In this document: in pieces, positions 17,595-26,074 of the stretch
Layout: every line of letters begins with the position of its first letter
Position numbering within the stretch: position 1 is the stretch's first letter
Assembly: GCA_012729535.1 (NCBI GenBank)
Contig: JAAYCY010000051.1
Location: 1-64,000, forward strand
Direction: 5' to 3'
Origin: Methanomicrobiales archaeon
GTDB lineage: Archaea > Halobacteriota > Methanomicrobia > Methanomicrobiales > Methanospirillaceae
DNA length: 64,000 nucleotides
The notes under the pieces: model-generated
Database searches by the model: none
What the model saw: only the letters and a program-made list of their open reading frames with translations
What the model was told of the DNA's origin: nothing
Program-made: the position numbers and the translations under genes

Positions 17595-18224
17595 TTATTC
17601 CTCGTAATCATCATCCTCGTAGATATATCCCTGGTTCATCACCAGGGATCGGCTGACACGAATCGATTGAGTCGGGCAATGTTCTTCACAAGTTCTGCAT
17701 CCCGTGCATTTTTCTTCGTGAAAAACATGAGATATTCCGTTTTCAACACCCAGAATAATGTCCCCTGATGTGATCGTCCCTTTTGAAGTAAGGACCAGGT
17801 CTGTCTGTCTGTTAACAGGGCATGCAACAGCACAGCTTCCACACCCAAGACAGGTAACGGGGTTTACCTGGATATGAAAAGTAAAATCCATCCAGGTCTC
17901 TGATTTGGTGATCTTCCTGAAAATTCTGCCTGATTCAAGGACTATTTCCGGACAGATCTCAACACAAAGGCCACACCTGATACAGTGTCCAGGATAGATT
18001 TTCGGGTTCCATACCGCAGGTTTTCCTGTCTTTATAACTTCAATGGCTCCTGGTGCAGGACAGACCATCTGACAGAGGTAACAGTGGGTGCAGGCTCTTC
18101 CGGTAATTTCTGGAACAATGCGTGTATGGTATGGTGTCTCCAGAGGAGCAGTTTTCGGGTTAAAAAAAGATTGTAACCACTCTTTTTTAATAATTAATTG
18201 CAGGTAATTAATGATGAACCGCAC
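17595..18224 (-). CDS. Polyferredoxin-type 4Fe-4S protein
   Basis: This 209-residue protein has four cysteine clusters of the 2[4Fe-4S] type: CTHCYLCQMVCP near residue 45, CIRCGLCVEICP near 80, CLGCGSCAVACP near 124 and CTGCRTCEEHCP near 172. A short amphipathic N-terminus (IINYLQLIIKKEWLQSFF) precedes them, reminiscent of membrane-associated hydrogenase or dehydrogenase subunits. It is therefore an electron carrier between redox complexes. It is divergent from the siroheme-reductase-like gene at 18325, separated by 100 bp, and an electron-transfer link between the two is an inference from that arrangement. Confidence 0.85.
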   Translation of the reverse strand: MRFIINYLQLIIKKEWLQSFFNPKTAPLETPYHTRIVPEITGRACTHCYLCQMVCPAPGAIEVIKTGKPAVWNPKIYPGHCIRCGLCVEICPEIVLESGRIFRKITKSETWMDFTFHIQVNPVTCLGCGSCAVACPVNRQTDLVLTSKGTITSGDIILGVENGISHVFHEEKCTGCRTCEEHCPTQSIRVSRSLVMNQGYIYEDDDYEE

Positions 18225-18324
18225 GACAGATCTCCGGACACTGGTTTATGATAACAATGGAGGAAAGTAAGTGTCAGATCTTATCATACTCATAGGTATT
18301 AATCCGTCCGGTTGATATATTGGT

Positions 18325-19200
18325 ATGCGAAAGATCCCAATATATGAAAAAGGCGGCGTTATCACTGAACTCGGAGCTGAATATTGCACCATCAGGCTCC
18401 GAATACCTGCCGGGCTGATCACTGTTGACCAGATGGATGGAATAGTCCAAATCGCACGCAAGTTTAACACCCAGGTGCATCTCACAACCAGGCAAACCAT
18501 TGAACTAATTCATGTTCTCCCGGCAAGTCTTGATCTTATCGTTACTGATCTTGAAGAAAATGGGACGCCAATTGGTGCAGAAAAAGCAGAAATCGTTAAT
18601 ATTACGGCATGTCCTGGGACTGAACGGTGCAGGTATGCAATGATTGATTCTATTTCCCTCGCCAGGACGCTTGATGAGAAATTTTTTGGAAAGGAAATGC
18701 CGGTCAAATTCAGGATTGCCGTCTCCTCATGTCCAAATTCATGTGTTAGTGAGCGTCTGAACGAGATTGGGATTACAGGTGTTGTACGGCCATATCGTAT
18801 CCCCGGAACCTGTACTGGATGTGGTACCTGCGTTCAATACTGCAGGGAAAAAGCAATCACCATTAGAAACGGGCAAATCGTGCTTGATGACGGTAAATGT
18901 GTCCATTGTGGCATGTGTATCCAGTCCTGCCCGTTCCACATCATCAAGTCAGATCCTGCTGCATATCATATTACCATTGGGGGAAAAAGAGGCAGGCATC
19001 CACGGGTCGGCTACCATGTTGTAACCGTTAAAACTCCTGAATCGGTGGTAAAAGTTGTGGAAATGGTTGTTAAATGGGTATATAGAAAAGCATGGAGTGA
19101 TTCGCTTCTTCCTGACCAACTCGATATCCTCGATTTTGAATCATTCAAAAAAGAACTGGTTGGCAGTCTTGATGAAGATGAGATGGTTATCGGGTACTAA
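18325..19200 (+). CDS. Small dissimilatory sulfite-reductase-like protein (Dsr-LP)
   Basis: The 291-residue protein has the siroheme-[4Fe-4S] pattern of sulfite/nitrite reductases: CPGTERC near residue 96 and CPNSC near 136 (C-x5-C...C-x3-C). A two-cluster ferredoxin insert follows (CTGCGTCVQYC and CVHCGMCIQSC). The N-terminus carries VHLTTRQTIELIHV, the usual substrate-side parasite domain. Such compact proteins are widespread in methanogens; some relatives reduce sulfite, while many have no assigned activity. Divergent polyferredoxin upstream and a convergent SagB-type oxidoreductase 6 bp downstream suggest a small redox module. Confidence 0.88.
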   Translation: MRKIPIYEKGGVITELGAEYCTIRLRIPAGLITVDQMDGIVQIARKFNTQVHLTTRQTIELIHVLPASLDLIVTDLEENGTPIGAEKAEIVNITACPGTERCRYAMIDSISLARTLDEKFFGKEMPVKFRIAVSSCPNSCVSERLNEIGITGVVRPYRIPGTCTGCGTCVQYCREKAITIRNGQIVLDDGKCVHCGMCIQSCPFHIIKSDPAAYHITIGGKRGRHPRVGYHVVTVKTPESVVKVVEMVVKWVYRKAWSDSLLPDQLDILDFESFKKELVGSLDEDEMVIGY

Positions 19201-19206
19201 TCATCC

Positions 19207-19953
19207 TCATACCATTTCACCATCAAAATCTGGCATTTTTCCTACTGATGCCATATAAAGGACAAATTTTTTCTCCCCATCAACCTGTAAGAGATTATTT
19301 AATTCATCATCGATAAATGCACCAATAGCACAAACCCCGCAGTTTACCGCCTGCGAGGAAAGGTATAGGTTTTGACAGATATGTCCGGCTTCAAGGAAAA
19401 TATCCCTGAATCCGCGTTCTCCATATCGCCATGTCATCCGGTATGAATCTGCAACCCAGATAAAGCATAGTGCCGCGTCCTGGATGCATTGTTGGTTCAT
19501 CCCTCCCCGGAATACGAGATCTGCAAGGCCGGTATCTTCAGAAATGATACCGAGAGAATGATCAAGTGCGAGATACCTATAAAGGCCCGGTTGTAATGAT
19601 TGTACATTTTTTATCAGGAGATAGGTATCAATTGCATGGCGGGCTCCGGCAGATGGAACGGTTCGAAAGGTACAGTCTTCCATGATCCATTTTACTCCTT
19701 GAGTACACCAGAGAAGGTATGATAATTCCTCAACATGTAAGGGTGTATCCCGGTAATTCCTGATGCTTTCCCTGGATTCAATAGCAACGGAAATATCAAG
19801 AGATTGCAATGTACCTATGTCCGGATCAGGCAAAGGAATGATTTTTCCCTTAAAATCCTCTTCCAAAGGAGGCGGGGGGATTCCCCTTGTCTGGTCTGTC
19901 TCTACTGGGCCGGTGTACCGTGTATTAATGATGAAATCTTCTCCAGTTCCCAT
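19207..19953 (-). CDS. SagB/nitroreductase-type oxidoreductase
   Basis: The protein matches the SagB/ThcOx branch of the FMN-dependent nitroreductase fold: SIRNYRDTPLHVEELSYLLW near residue 75, RTVPSAGARHAIDTYLLI near 105, and the C-terminal GHICQNLYLSSQAVNCGVCAIGAF near 195. In peptide-modifying clusters SagB oxidises azolines, but stand-alone archaeal copies have no known peptide partner and none is visible here. No cyclodehydratase gene is present nearby. It lies 30 bp before the MoeA-fusion gene in the same direction. A general flavin oxidoreductase role is the safest statement. Confidence 0.8.
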   Translation of the reverse strand: MGTGEDFIINTRYTGPVETDQTRGIPPPPLEEDFKGKIIPLPDPDIGTLQSLDISVAIESRESIRNYRDTPLHVEELSYLLWCTQGVKWIMEDCTFRTVPSAGARHAIDTYLLIKNVQSLQPGLYRYLALDHSLGIISEDTGLADLVFRGGMNQQCIQDAALCFIWVADSYRMTWRYGERGFRDIFLEAGHICQNLYLSSQAVNCGVCAIGAFIDDELNNLLQVDGEKKFVLYMASVGKMPDFDGEMV

Positions 19954-19983
19954 GTTTGTCTCCTCTTTTCTTGTTCTCCATTT

Positions 19984-21831
19984 TTATGGAAATGAATCCG
20001 TCTGCCCACTTCGCCCTGATGAATATCCTGGTATTGTGTCAACCATATCTTTCCATTCATCTGATAAAAGGAATTCCCTGACTCTTTTTATCTGGTCTGA
20101 TTCGACATCTTCTTCCCTGAAGATTAGATCTATACTCATACTTCCGATAACCGGTCCACAAAGATCATAGTCTGATGCAAGACATAATGAGCAGGGACCA
20201 GCATCCACCGTACCGTCACGGATTTTTTGAATAACGTCCTCTTCGCTTAAGCAGACGGGACTCATGTGTTTTACCGTTGTGGTTTTTATCTGGTGTGATA
20301 TGAAATATTCTTCCATAAAAACGGAAAGGAATGATTTTTCCGGTAGACTGGGGCATGTCTCAATACCGGTCATTTCAGATTCAAAGTTCCCAATGCCTCC
20401 AAGGATATACTGGCGTTCAGCTACATGAACTGAACAGACAGGTTCTGAAACCAGCGAATGGTCAAATGGCAGGTATCTTCCTTCAATATGGGGTCTTGCA
20501 ATAACACCCCCGTGGAAATTCCTGTTTTGCATGGAGAGAATCGTCGTTTCAAAGGAAGTTTTTCTGGCATAGAGTTTCATCTGATGTACACGGAGATATT
20601 GATCCAGGTAATCGATTATTACGTCAGTATACCCTGAAAACAAAAGGATATTGTCGGGATGTGGATAAGTTCGGGTAAGCTCTATTAACACTTCCCTGTT
20701 CTCTTTCAATCCTTCACTGTTGCGGGGAATATAAAGAATACCATTCGTCTTCACCGATGCCATCTGTCCATTGCCACGGGGAACCAGTGCAGCACAGTAG
20801 TTGTTATTCACTTTCCCAACAACCAGCTGGACAAAATCATCGGTTCCGAGATCACTGGCTATTGATTCAGCAAGGGTTGCGGTAAGTGTTCTGGATTTTG
20901 GGATGGGATAACCGGTTTCAGAAAGCCAGGGAATAATCAATTCGCGAAGAACACCCAAAGATCCACCTGGGGTTCCAGGAAGACCGAAAACCGGAATATC
21001 TTCGACTATTGCTGCAAGAGTGCTTTTCCCCGGTCTTATTGCGACACCGTGATAGAGCATGGAACCCATGCTCTTTAAAACCCTGGACGTATGGTCACGG
21101 ATTCCGGATGATGAACCTCCGGTGATTATTATAAAGGAACATTCCTGCACAAAATCCTCAATGGCATTACGAATTTTTTTCGGATCATCCGGAACAATAT
21201 CGTAGGAAATAGATGAAATACCTCTTTCTTTTAGGAATGCTGCTATCATGGGGCTGTTACTTGCAATGACTTCTCCCGGCCCTGGAGCAACACATGGTTC
21301 TCGTAACTCATCCCCAGTAGGAATCAGACCTGCTATAACTGTTTTTACCTGCACAGCAGTGATACCATATCCTATCATTGCCCCGATATCTTCCGGAGTG
21401 ATGCAGTGGCCTGCAGGAATAATCATCTTCCCTGTGGTAATTTCAGATCCTGCTTTTTGAATGTGCTGGCCAGGACGTGCAGGCTTTATAATAGAAACGA
21501 TGGCTGCATTATCCATCCTGATATCTTCCTGCATAATCACACTGTCAAATCCGTCGGGAACAGGTGAACCGGTATGTACCCAGGAATAATGATTCAGCTG
21601 CACCGGGTTAGATTCTGATGCTGATAATGTTTCATCAGATATCACTGCATACCCATCCCGTAATGAAACAGCACAACATGGAACATTCAGCCGTGAAAAG
21701 ACCGGTTCATGTGCCAGATGCCCCAGACTTTCTGTGACCGGAACAGATTTAACAATAAATCGCGGTTTTGCTGTTTGTTTTAGTATTTGTTGTGCAACAA
21801 GGTATGGGATGAGGGTGAGATAACGACTCAC
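19984..21831 (-). CDS. moeA: MoeA molybdopterin molybdenumtransferase fused to a PBP-like domain
   Basis: Residues 1-390 are MoeA: LRDGYAVISD near 58, HTGSPVPDGFDSVIMQED near 95, GLIPTGDEL near 170, and GGSSSGIRDHTSRVL near 240. Residues from about 400 to 615 form a periplasmic-binding-protein-like domain (HQMKLYARKTSFETTILSM, GTVDAGPCSLCLASDYDL), a fusion common in archaea and anaerobes and probably a ligand sensor or metal-oxyanion binding module. MoeA ligates molybdate or tungstate to adenylylated molybdopterin. The start overlaps the stop of the next moeA by 4 bp (ATGA), so the two are translationally coupled. Confidence 0.92.
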   Translation of the reverse strand: MSRYLTLIPYLVAQQILKQTAKPRFIVKSVPVTESLGHLAHEPVFSRLNVPCCAVSLRDGYAVISDETLSASESNPVQLNHYSWVHTGSPVPDGFDSVIMQEDIRMDNAAIVSIIKPARPGQHIQKAGSEITTGKMIIPAGHCITPEDIGAMIGYGITAVQVKTVIAGLIPTGDELREPCVAPGPGEVIASNSPMIAAFLKERGISSISYDIVPDDPKKIRNAIEDFVQECSFIIITGGSSSGIRDHTSRVLKSMGSMLYHGVAIRPGKSTLAAIVEDIPVFGLPGTPGGSLGVLRELIIPWLSETGYPIPKSRTLTATLAESIASDLGTDDFVQLVVGKVNNNYCAALVPRGNGQMASVKTNGILYIPRNSEGLKENREVLIELTRTYPHPDNILLFSGYTDVIIDYLDQYLRVHQMKLYARKTSFETTILSMQNRNFHGGVIARPHIEGRYLPFDHSLVSEPVCSVHVAERQYILGGIGNFESEMTGIETCPSLPEKSFLSVFMEEYFISHQIKTTTVKHMSPVCLSEEDVIQKIRDGTVDAGPCSLCLASDYDLCGPVIGSMSIDLIFREEDVESDQIKRVREFLLSDEWKDMVDTIPGYSSGRSGQTDSFP

Positions 21832-23150
21832 CAGAGCCTCACCTCAGTCTCTTCACCTTTTTCAAGTCCTTCTTTTCCGGATGGAATATGAATAATGCCA
21901 TCACTGTGAAGCAGGGTGTTTAACAGCCCGGATTTCCCCAAAACCGGGGTTGCAGTGTCGTTATCTATCTTCACCCGGATATATTGTTCTCTCCCTCCCT
22001 CTGATTTCAGATCAGTTGCCATTTTTATTGTTTTCTTATAGATATGCTGACAGGGAGCACCCTTCATTGCCTGAATCAGATGTACGGCAACCAGGGTCAG
22101 TACCATGAATGTTGAAACCGGGTGACCAGGCAGTCCGATAACTGGTACATCTCTACATTTTCCAATGATTGTAGGCTTGCCGGGAGCAATGGAAATTCCA
22201 TGAACAAATACCTCTCCAACTGAGGCAATTGCCCGGAATGTAACATCATTGCGGTCTTTTGAACTTCCTCCACTGACAATAATAGCATCACATTCCCTTG
22301 ATGCGGTTATGATTGTCCTGACCAGTTCATCCATGTTATCCCTGATGATACCATATCTGACAGATATTGCTCCCTGTCTTCGAAGAAATACAGAGATGAG
22401 ATGAGAGTTCACTTCCCGGACCTCTCCTATCCGGGGGATAGCCTCTGCCGGGACAAGCTCTACACCGGTAGAAATAATACCAATCTTCGGATTTTTCATG
22501 ACAGAAATGCGGGTTCTTCCGATTGCGGCAAGGACTCCGATATCCTGGGGCCTTAATGTAAAACCAGCTGGATAAATTACAGTTCCCTCTCTAAAATCTT
22601 CATCTTTCGCGATAACATTTTCACGAACCGTTACCGGTTGCCTGATAAGGACTTTAGTTCCAGTCTGATTTGCATATTCTATCATGACCACGGCATCTGC
22701 TCCCCCTGGCATCTGACCACCGGTTGGAATATACATGCATTCTCCAGGTTGAATCTTTACAAGTTCCGTCTTTCCCATGTTGATTGAGCCAATAAGAGAG
22801 AGAATTGCCGGATTGCTCTCTGATGCATCATACGTATCTGAGGCTAAAACAGCATAACCGTCTTTCCATGACCTGTCAAATCCCGGAATATCTTCGGTTG
22901 TAATGATAGATTCAGCAAGAACCCGACCGTCCGCTTCATCAATCATTATCGTTTCTGTTCCGGTCTGTTTTGCCATGCTTCTGACTGTTTTTACCGCCTC
23001 ATCAATGGTGACAACATCAAAATAGGGCTCCGGTTCGTCTCTTATTTCTTCATCTCCAATGGGTTCTCTCATATTTTCCTTATGTGACTGAACCTGTTCA
23101 GTCCCACCGGCACGAATGGAGGTGATATTCCCGAGTGAATTGTTCATCAT
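21828..23150 (-). CDS. moeA: MoeA molybdopterin molybdenumtransferase
   Basis: This 440-residue protein has complete MoeA motifs: SWKDGYAVLASD near 95, TGGQMPGGADAVVMIE near 140, GIISTGVELV near 220, REVNSHLISVF near 240, and VSGGSSKDRNDVT near 290, ending with the small C-terminal barrel domain. It inserts Mo or W into molybdopterin. The N-terminus is about 40 residues longer than usual; a start at 23072 has a better ribosome-binding site (AAGGA) and would remove 26 residues. It is the first gene of a pair with the MoeA-PBP fusion. A TATA box and a structured leader at 23233-23330 lie upstream, so its expression may be controlled at RNA level. Confidence 0.92.
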   Translation of the reverse strand: MMNNSLGNITSIRAGGTEQVQSHKENMREPIGDEEIRDEPEPYFDVVTIDEAVKTVRSMAKQTGTETIMIDEADGRVLAESIITTEDIPGFDRSWKDGYAVLASDTYDASESNPAILSLIGSINMGKTELVKIQPGECMYIPTGGQMPGGADAVVMIEYANQTGTKVLIRQPVTVRENVIAKDEDFREGTVIYPAGFTLRPQDIGVLAAIGRTRISVMKNPKIGIISTGVELVPAEAIPRIGEVREVNSHLISVFLRRQGAISVRYGIIRDNMDELVRTIITASRECDAIIVSGGSSKDRNDVTFRAIASVGEVFVHGISIAPGKPTIIGKCRDVPVIGLPGHPVSTFMVLTLVAVHLIQAMKGAPCQHIYKKTIKMATDLKSEGGREQYIRVKIDNDTATPVLGKSGLLNTLLHSDGIIHIPSGKEGLEKGEETEVRLW

Positions 23151-23232
23151 AATTATCTTACTCTCACGGATGATTAACAGTTCTAAATAATTCCGAAAAA
23201 AAGTGTGATAGAGACAGATGCCTTTATTAAAT

Positions 23233-23330
23233 GGTCATCAGGATCAGATCAGGTGCTTTCGCACGATCGGTATTGTTGGATCTCAAGTAATCCTGATGAC
23301 CGTACCGAGTTTTGCTGACATACGTCAGCA
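23233..23330 (-). ncRNA. Structured RNA leader candidate upstream of moeA
   Basis: On the minus strand a 7-bp hairpin with a four-base loop (23313-23330, arms TGCTGAC/GTCAGCA) is followed by a 12-bp perfect helix (23290-23301 with 23233-23244). The helix encloses GTGC-GAAA-GCAC (23253-23264), a stem capped by a GNRA tetraloop. The inner segment 23246-23250 can pair either with 23079-type partner bases at 23279-23283 (5 bp) or, one base over, 23247-23250 with 23265-23268 (4 bp), which exclude each other. All pairings are exact in the sequence. Position just after a TATA box and about 80 nt before the moeA start suggests a cis-regulatory RNA; ligand and function are unknown. A DNA-level operator is the alternative. 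Confidence 0.5.
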
Positions 23331-23350
23331 TTAATACTTTCATGAGGTAA

Positions 23351-23360
23351 GTATATAATA
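23351..23360 (-). promoter_or_regulatory. TATA box for moeA and its leader
   Basis: Minus-strand TATTATATAC at 23360-23351 fits the archaeal TATA consensus. A start about 25 bp downstream falls near 23328, at the first bases of the 5' hairpin of the structured leader. The resulting leader would be about 180 nt to the ATG at 23150. Confidence 0.5.
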
Positions 23361-23446
23361 CTGCCCATTTTAATAATTCTTCGTAAAAATAACGTTGTTC
23401 TGGTTATCAATTGGTTGGCAATGATTTTTTAAAAACCAAGGGCAGA

Positions 23447-24784
23447 TTACTGGTTTCTAAATTGTATCACCGGAGACCTGATGCAGGTAAGGTCCAGCAT
23501 TTCGGCCATCTCACCCTTTTTAATTCCCGTGCTACCCTGTGGAATATGAATGATTCCATCGCATTGTGAGAGAATACTGATCATTCCCGCTTTTCGCCCG
23601 AGGGGATAGGCTTTATCATCAGAAATCCTGACTGGAATGTGATATTCCCTGTCCGGGTGTCCCTTAATGTCAACACCGGCAATTACCTGCTCCTTAATGA
23701 GTCCCTGTGCATCTGCTCCTTTCATCGCCTGTATAAGGCTCGTTACAACCAGAAGAAGGAGGAGGTACACCGAAGCCGGGTGACCCGGTAATCCAATGAT
23801 TGGTTTTCCTTGGATCTCTCCAATTACCATTGTTTTGCGTGGAGAAATAGAAAGACCAGATAACAATAATTTTCCCTGGCCTGATATGACTTCTGCAGTT
23901 CTGTCCCGCTCATCATGGGCGCTCCCCCCACTGATAATAACTGCATCACATTCAGCAACGGCTATCATGAGCAGATGTGACAGCTGATCAGATCCGTCCC
24001 ATGCAATACCATATCTCTTGGGAACTGCACCAAATTTCCTGCACAATGCCGAAATAAGATATGAATTTGTCTCTCTGATTTCTCCCCTTAAAGGGCGGCC
24101 ATCAGCCGGAACCAGTTCAGGCCCGGTAGAAAGGATTCCAATAACCGGCATGGCCCGAACCTGAACAGTACAAATTCCAAACCCTGCAAGGACTCCAATA
24201 TCCTGCGGTCTTATAACCCATCCTTCCGGATAAATAATCTCTCCTGCTTTTGCATCCTCATCTTTGCTGATGACATTCTCACCATGAACGGCTGGACAGG
24301 TAACCTCTACAGATTTTCCTTTAAGAATTGCGTGTTCATGCATAACAACGGCATCAGCTCCTTCAGGAACAGGACCTCCGGTGGTAATTGCAAAACACTC
24401 TCCCTTCTCAATTCTCTGCTTTTCCGAGTAACCTGATCTAATTTTACCGTTATACTTTAATCGAACCGGATTTTCAAATGTAGCCTTAAGAATATCATGG
24501 GAATGAACGGCAAATCCGTCTTTTGAGGATCGACAGTATCCAGGCATATCCTCACGACAAACAACCGGAGCTGCAAGGGTGTAACCGTCAGATTCATCAA
24601 TAAACCTGGTCTCAATCCTGGTATCCGGGGCAATAGACCTGATCAGAGTGACTGCATCTTTTACTGAAGCCGAATACAGGGGTGATGTGTCTGTATCGTT
24701 ATCGTTAATATCTGAAGATAATGGTCCGGGCATTATTGAAGGTTCCGGATGAATTGCAGGATGTGTTTTATAATGAATGTTCAT
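23447..24784 (-). CDS. moeA: Third MoeA homologue
   Basis: A 445-residue paralogue of the neighbouring MoeA with the same order of motifs: SSKDGFAVHSHD near 90, TGGPVPEGADAVVMHE near 138, GILSTGPELVPADG near 220, RETNSYLISALCRKFG near 240, and SGGSAHDERDRTAEVI near 290. The residues that grip molybdopterin and AMP appear kept, so it is probably active. Paralogous MoeA proteins may divide the work between Mo and W or between target enzymes; this is inference. It is separated from the next moeA by 296 bp with its own promoter, so it is not simply co-transcribed. Confidence 0.9.
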   Translation of the reverse strand: MNIHYKTHPAIHPEPSIMPGPLSSDINDNDTDTSPLYSASVKDAVTLIRSIAPDTRIETRFIDESDGYTLAAPVVCREDMPGYCRSSKDGFAVHSHDILKATFENPVRLKYNGKIRSGYSEKQRIEKGECFAITTGGPVPEGADAVVMHEHAILKGKSVEVTCPAVHGENVISKDEDAKAGEIIYPEGWVIRPQDIGVLAGFGICTVQVRAMPVIGILSTGPELVPADGRPLRGEIRETNSYLISALCRKFGAVPKRYGIAWDGSDQLSHLLMIAVAECDAVIISGGSAHDERDRTAEVISGQGKLLLSGLSISPRKTMVIGEIQGKPIIGLPGHPASVYLLLLLVVTSLIQAMKGADAQGLIKEQVIAGVDIKGHPDREYHIPVRISDDKAYPLGRKAGMISILSQCDGIIHIPQGSTGIKKGEMAEMLDLTCIRSPVIQFRNQ

Positions 24785-25059
24785 TTCTTGTTATGCTGGA
24801 GAATACATATCATTCTCGATACAGGATATGCTTTACGAGTTTTGAGGCCGGTATGGATATCATTAATGCTGAACATTGGTTTAAAAAAAACCCTGTTTTA
24901 ATTCATAAAAAAATGTTCCCGGTATGATGCGAAAAAGGTAAAATGGAGATTTTATCTTTGTTTTTTGGTTTTCTATTCTAGCCTTTAGCAGCGCTTAGTT
25001 GTAGTTCTGGTTCAGGTGTATATCGAAATTATTTTATTTAATCCACTGTCTAACTACTA

Positions 25060-25860
25060 ATGATGTACCACTCGTTTCGTTCTCTTATGGTTTTTTTTAT
25101 CTGCCTGGTGGTTATGATCCTACCTGCGCAGGTATGTGCTGCAGATAATTCTCCAGATACCCTCTTTGTGTATTCCGGTGCCGGTCTTAAGGCGCCGATG
25201 ACAGAAATTGGTGAACTATTTGAGGAAAAAACCGGAATTGTAGTTGAATACAATTTTGCCGGGTCTGGGACACTTATTAGTCAGATGGAAATCTCCAAAA
25301 AGGGAGATGCTTTTATTCCTGGAGGAACCCCGGATTATTCCATTGCACAGAATAAAAGTCTTGTAAGTGACCCAGCATATGTTGCATATCATGTCCCGGT
25401 AATTGGTGTCCAGCCAGGAAATCCCCATGGTATTACCTCTGCCCGGGATCTTGCCAAAGAAGGTCTGAAACTGGCTCTTGGAGATGTCAATGCAACTGCA
25501 ATTGGAAGGCAGGGACAAAAATTATTTACAAAACTTGGAATCGATGCTGATATTGAAGAGAATGTTATCCTCCGTGCACCGACCATCAATGAAGTGGTGA
25601 CTGCCTTAAAACTCAGGCAGGTTGATGCAGCTTTAATCACCATCGATCAGATTAAAGGCGATGAGATTGAGGCAGTACAACTTAAAGATGATGAGAACAT
25701 GGCACTTGTCATTCCAATCGGTCTGACCACGTTTACAACAAAGCAGGATTCTGCTCAACAGTTTGTGGACTTTGTATCATCGGATGAAGGAAAAGCAGTG
25801 TTTAAAAAGCATGGACATCCGGTTTACCCAGACCCTGTCTATGCTGATGTGAAATTATGA
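25060..25860 (+). CDS. modA: Molybdate/tungstate ABC transporter substrate-binding protein
   Basis: After a signal peptide (about residues 8-28, ending at VCAAD) the 266-residue protein follows the ModA fold: LFVYSGAGLKAPMTEIGELFEEK, then FAGSGTLISQMEISKKGDAFIPGG, where the serines and backbone amides of SGAG and SGTL form the oxyanion pocket, and VDAALITIDQIKG near the end. It captures molybdate or tungstate outside the cell; the metal preferred cannot be told from sequence. Two consecutive ATGs stand at 25060 and 25063. The next frame starts inside its stop (ATGA), and modB and modC follow. Confidence 0.9.
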   Translation: MMYHSFRSLMVFFICLVVMILPAQVCAADNSPDTLFVYSGAGLKAPMTEIGELFEEKTGIVVEYNFAGSGTLISQMEISKKGDAFIPGGTPDYSIAQNKSLVSDPAYVAYHVPVIGVQPGNPHGITSARDLAKEGLKLALGDVNATAIGRQGQKLFTKLGIDADIEENVILRAPTINEVVTALKLRQVDAALITIDQIKGDEIEAVQLKDDENMALVIPIGLTTFTTKQDSAQQFVDFVSSDEGKAVFKKHGHPVYPDPVYADVKL

Positions 25861-26072
25861 GCAACTCACCTGGACAAGATAAATCCGTCAGGGTTCTCAT
25901 AAAACCTTTTTCTAACTCTTCAGGGGTTTTGTTACAAAGGGTGTGTGTGATATTTACCGAATGGTCTGTTTTATTGCCAGGTTTTATCCCAACTTTGGGA
26001 ATTTTACCCGGATGTATTTCCCCCGTGTTATTTGACCAGAACGATGTGAAATTCAATTTTCCTGCATTGTAA
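25857..26072 (+). CDS. Possible 71-residue protein between modA and modB
   Basis: This frame starts with an ATG that overlaps the modA stop by 4 bp and ends 2 bp before the modB ATG, filling the gap exactly. The product has a polar N-terminus (MSNSPGQDKSVRVLIKPF) and a hydrophobic middle (LLPGFIPTLGILPGC) that could be one membrane segment. No family is recognised. Translational coupling and exact fit argue for a gene; unremarkable composition and lack of known homologue argue for leftover spacer. Confidence 0.4.
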   Translation: MSNSPGQDKSVRVLIKPFSNSSGVLLQRVCVIFTEWSVLLPGFIPTLGILPGCISPVLFDQNDVKFNFPAL

Positions 26073-26074
26073 GC

